Assembly (NCBI RefSeq): GCF_000282035.1 | Contig: NZ_AKKA01000008.1 | Span: 124,001-188,000 of the forward strand | DNA: 64,000 bases | Origin: Rhizobium sp. CF122 | GTDB lineage: Bacteria; Pseudomonadota; Alphaproteobacteria; Rhizobiales; Rhizobiaceae | Reading direction: 5' to 3' | Part shown: piece by piece, positions 62,601 to 64,000 of the stretch | How the letters are laid out: every line of letters starts with the position of its first letter | Numbering within the stretch: the stretch's first letter is position 1 | The notes under the pieces: model-generated | What the model was told of the DNA's origin: nothing | Seen by the model: only the letters and a program-made list of their open reading frames with translations | Databases searched by the model: none | Program-made: the position numbers and the translations under genes

Positions 62601-63344
62601 TCGCAGGTCAAGGCCGGCAATCTCTACGTAAACCGCAACGTCATCGGCGCCGTCGTCGGCGTCCAACCCTTTGGCGGCCGCGGTCTTTCCGGCACCGGCC
62701 CCAAGGCAGGGGGGCCACTCTATCTGGGGCGGCTGGTCAAGACGCCGCCGATTCCCCCGCAACATAGCTCCGTCTATAGCGATCCCGCTCTTTCAGACTT
62801 TGCCAAGTGGCTGGACCAACAGGGCCTTTCGGAAGACGCGGAAATGGCACGCCATCTCGGCAGCCAGTCGGCCCTCGGGCTCGAAACCGAACTTGCCGGT
62901 CCCGTCGGTGAGCGCAACCTCTATGCGCTTCATCCTCGCGGCGCAATCCTGTGCGCTCCGGCCTCTCGGACCGGCCTCATTCGCCAGATCTCGGCGGCTC
63001 TCGCCACTGGCAACAGCGCGGTCATCGATGGCGACGACAGCCTCCGTTCGACGTTGAACGGCGTTCCCGTCAGTGTCGCGCAGCGGATTTCCTGGCAGGA
63101 GGCATCGGCCCATCCCAACCCAATGGCCGGCGCTCTGATCGAAGGTGACGCCGAGCGGGTCTCGGCCATGCTCGCAAAACTCGCCGCCATGCCTGGTCCT
63201 TTGCTGCTCACCCAGTCCGCCCCGACCGAGCAGCTTGAACGCGATCCAGATGCTTACTGCCTCAACTGGCTGCTGGAGGAGGTATCCACCTCCATCAACA
63301 CCGCCGCAGCCGGAGGCAATGCCAGCCTGATGTCGATAGGGTAG
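59631..63344 (+). CDS. putA: PutA, bifunctional proline/P5C dehydrogenase
   Basis: 1,237 residues from ATG 59631, with GGAG nine bases upstream. There is no N-terminal ribbon-helix-helix, so this PutA does not bind DNA, in keeping with a separate PutR. The proline dehydrogenase barrel (about 100-560) has ALHPRYSRAQSARVMSELLP, MVRLVKGAYWDAEIKRAQLD and YAPVGTHETLLAYLVRRLLE. The P5C dehydrogenase part (about 590-1,080) has PWNFPLAIFTGQVAAALVAG, the catalytic Glu in PLIAETGGQNAMIVDSS and Cys in SAGQRCSALRILCLQ. The C-terminal 150 or so residues form the ALDH-like tail of longer PutAs. It oxidises proline to glutamate and feeds electrons to the quinone pool. Confidence 0.95.
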   Translation: MTITNDPVANETVNAQSSGTANPFEGFAPEIRPQSDLRRAITAAYRTPETVCVPRLVDAATLPEKVRQDAAATARKLIEALRAKHKGTGVEGLVHEYSLSSQEGVALMCLAEALLRIPDTATRDALIRDKIAEGDWKSHLGGGRSLFVNAATWGLVVTGKLTSTVNDRNLSAALTRLIARCGEPVIRRGVDMAMRMMGEQFVTGETIDEALQRAKPLEQRGFRYSYDMLGEAATTGADAERYYKDYEAAIHAIGKASDRRGIYEGPGISIKLSALHPRYSRAQSARVMSELLPKVKALAMIAKSYDIGLNIDAEEADRLELSLDILETLCLDEDLAGWNGMGFVVQAYGKRCPFVLDYIIDLARRAGRRIMVRLVKGAYWDAEIKRAQLDGLEDFPVFTRKIYTDVSYIACAKKLLAATDAVFPQFATHNAQTLATIYHMAGSDYYVGKYEFQCLHGMGEPLYDEVVGRQNLNRPCRIYAPVGTHETLLAYLVRRLLENGANSSFVNRIADPNVSIDELVADPVEIVGKMQVPGQKHDKIALPSDLYGQRRNSAGLDISNETSLQALAEILKASATIVWTAAPTGQTEVGPTARDVLNPADSRDVVGTVREATAGEAAAAVAIALGAASSWASVSPVERAALLDRAADIMQAKMETLLGLIIREAGKSLLNAVAEVREAIDFLRYYAEQTRRTLGPSHAPLGPVVCISPWNFPLAIFTGQVAAALVAGDPVLAKPAEETPLIAAEAVRILHEAGIPSDVVQLVPGDGRVGAALVAAPETAAVMFTGSTEVARIIQAELAKRLSKDGKPIPLIAETGGQNAMIVDSSALAEQVVGDVIASAFDSAGQRCSALRILCLQEDVADRTLTMLKGALRELSIANTNRLASDIGPVITAEAKNIIEAHVAAMGAAGCAVERVELPDATKNGTFVAPTIIEINKISELKREVFGPVLHVIRWRRQDLGRLIDEINATGYGLTFGLHTRLDETIAIVTSQVKAGNLYVNRNVIGAVVGVQPFGGRGLSGTGPKAGGPLYLGRLVKTPPIPPQHSSVYSDPALSDFAKWLDQQGLSEDAEMARHLGSQSALGLETELAGPVGERNLYALHPRGAILCAPASRTGLIRQISAALATGNSAVIDGDDSLRSTLNGVPVSVAQRISWQEASAHPNPMAGALIEGDAERVSAMLAKLAAMPGPLLLTQSAPTEQLERDPDAYCLNWLLEEVSTSINTAAAGGNASLMSIG

Positions 63345-63718
63345 GCGATCGTCGGCAGCAGCGCCATGGCGTCGCTGACGGGCATGTCCAGACGACTCGG
63401 CGCCGCTCATAGTCAAGTGAGCGCAAACTGAGAACTTTGCCCCCTGGGGCGCCTGGCGACGATTTCGGCTTGTTGGCATGCGAGCTCATAGCTGGCTTGA
63501 AGGCAGATCGATGTTCCGCGGATCGAGGGTCGGTGGCAGACTGTCCTCGACCTCGGAGGAGATCTGCATGGTCCTGCGCGAGATCGGCGTTCCACCCAAC
63601 CCTGGCCCCACGAAGTTAAGGCGCGCGACGCTATCGTCGGCAGACGGACTCAGGCTGTGGACTGAGATTTTTGCACGCTGGTCATGTTATGAACTGATTC
63701 TACGCTTAAGGCGTCATG
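63345..63718. other. Intergenic region after putA
   Basis: No convincing gene. Several short frames on both strands lack starts or motifs, and no clear intrinsic terminator of putA was seen. It may hold remnants of a mobile element near the mystery protein A gene, but none can be named. Confidence 0.35.
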
Positions 63719-63794
63719 CTATAGGCTGATATTATGTGTTGAAAATCAGCCCATGGAATGATAATAAATTCATATAATCAGGCTATGGGCTGAG
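63719..63794. promoter_or_regulatory. Three copies of a CYATRGGCTGA repeat before mobile mystery protein A
   Basis: CTATAGGCTGAT at 63719-63730, its near-inverse ATCAGCCCATGG at 63745-63756, and CTATGGGCTGAG at 63783-63794 share the core TATRGGCTGA or CATGGGCTGA. A TATAAT box (63773-63778) lies just before the third copy, which itself abuts the start codon. The set looks like an autoregulatory operator of the XRE-type protein. Confidence 0.6.
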
Positions 63795-63795
63795 A

Positions 63796-64000
63796 ATGAA
63801 GAACGACAATCGCAAGCGAGCGAGACTGCGGCTCGACGAACGGCTTCGGGCACTCCAACCGATAGACCGGTTCAAAGCCCCTCCGAAGGGATGGGTCCGC
63901 GCGCTACGTGATGCGCTTGGCATGACCGGTGCGCAGCTCGGCGGGCGAGTTGGGGTCAGGCCCCAAACGATCGAAACGATCGAGAAGTCTGAGGCTGCGG
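63796..64000 (+). CDS. Mobile mystery protein A (XRE-type), partial
   Basis: The first 68 residues are present and the gene runs off the right edge. It begins MKNDNRKRARLRLDERLRAL, then FKAPPKGWVRALRDALGMTG and AQLGGRVGVRPQTIETIEKS. The RLDERL-, PPKGW-RA-RDALGM and AQLG-R-GV blocks fit the TIGR02612 family, with the helix-turn-helix at about 41-65. It normally precedes mobile mystery protein B, a Fic-domain protein, giving a toxin-antitoxin-like pair on mobile DNA. The partner would lie outside the window. Repeated operator-like motifs overlap its promoter and start. Confidence 0.85.
   Translation, partial: MKNDNRKRARLRLDERLRALQPIDRFKAPPKGWVRALRDALGMTGAQLGGRVGVRPQTIETIEKSEAA

Overview
The window looks like an accessory or plasmid-borne stretch of an alphaproteobacterial genome, most likely Rhizobiaceae (Rhizobium, Sinorhizobium/Ensifer or Shinella type). 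The grounds are the gene families: a PutA without an N-terminal DNA-binding domain facing an Lrp-type regulator, a thiM-thiE-thiD salvage operon behind a TPP riboswitch, rhizobial-style cold-shock proteins, an Mur/Fur-like regulator, GC-rich coding sequence and many GTG/TTG starts. No rRNA, tRNA or CRISPR array was seen. Broken IS110 pieces and several other gene remnants show repeated insertion and decay.

Region 1 (about 1-24.4 kb) is a metal island. It opens with an IS110 remnant, then a multicopper oxidase (MCO) plus ZIP-transporter operon. That operon faces an mntR gene across two MntR-box-like palindromes and is followed by a Fur-family gene. A DUF882 peptidoglycan enzyme and a DUF5676/P-type-ATPase-remnant unit follow, the latter behind a perfect FNR/FixK box. 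A minus-strand copper operon runs from about 12.3 to 7.4 kb: small secreted protein, lipoprotein, TolC-like protein, CopA-type oxidase, cupredoxin, CusF and DUF411. It starts at a CueR-like promoter with a 19-bp spacer. A second promoter of the same kind precedes a CopZ-like chaperone at 14.5 kb. The island also holds cytochrome b561, cytochrome c', an L,D-transpeptidase, a frameshifted acyltransferase, and a cusBA efflux operon with a FixH-like gene. The genes combine periplasmic copper oxidation, binding and efflux, probably with envelope remodelling.

Region 2 (24.9-47.7 kb) is mixed. A possible cold-response group (cold-shock protein, DUF6481 protein, fatty-acid desaturase) is followed by dinB and IS110 scars, an MscS channel, an exonuclease, and an NTF2-like/NmrA-like/MDR oxidoreductase operon ending in a WYL regulator. 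Then come a phospholipase D-like protein, a GH94-like phosphorylase of about 1,080 residues, a VOC protein, a frameshifted amidase, an isolated ectoine-synthase-like cupin with a LysR gene, IS and regulator remnants, and a class A penicillin-binding protein.

Region 3 (48.2-64 kb) is mainly metabolic: the riboswitch-controlled thiMED operon, an MFS exporter with a divergent LysR gene, and a carbohydrate-type ABC cluster without an ATPase. The ABC cluster carries a PfkB kinase, a DapA-family aldolase and a GntR regulator. PutR/putA follow, and the window closes in the start of a mobile mystery protein A gene that sits behind three copies of a short repeat.
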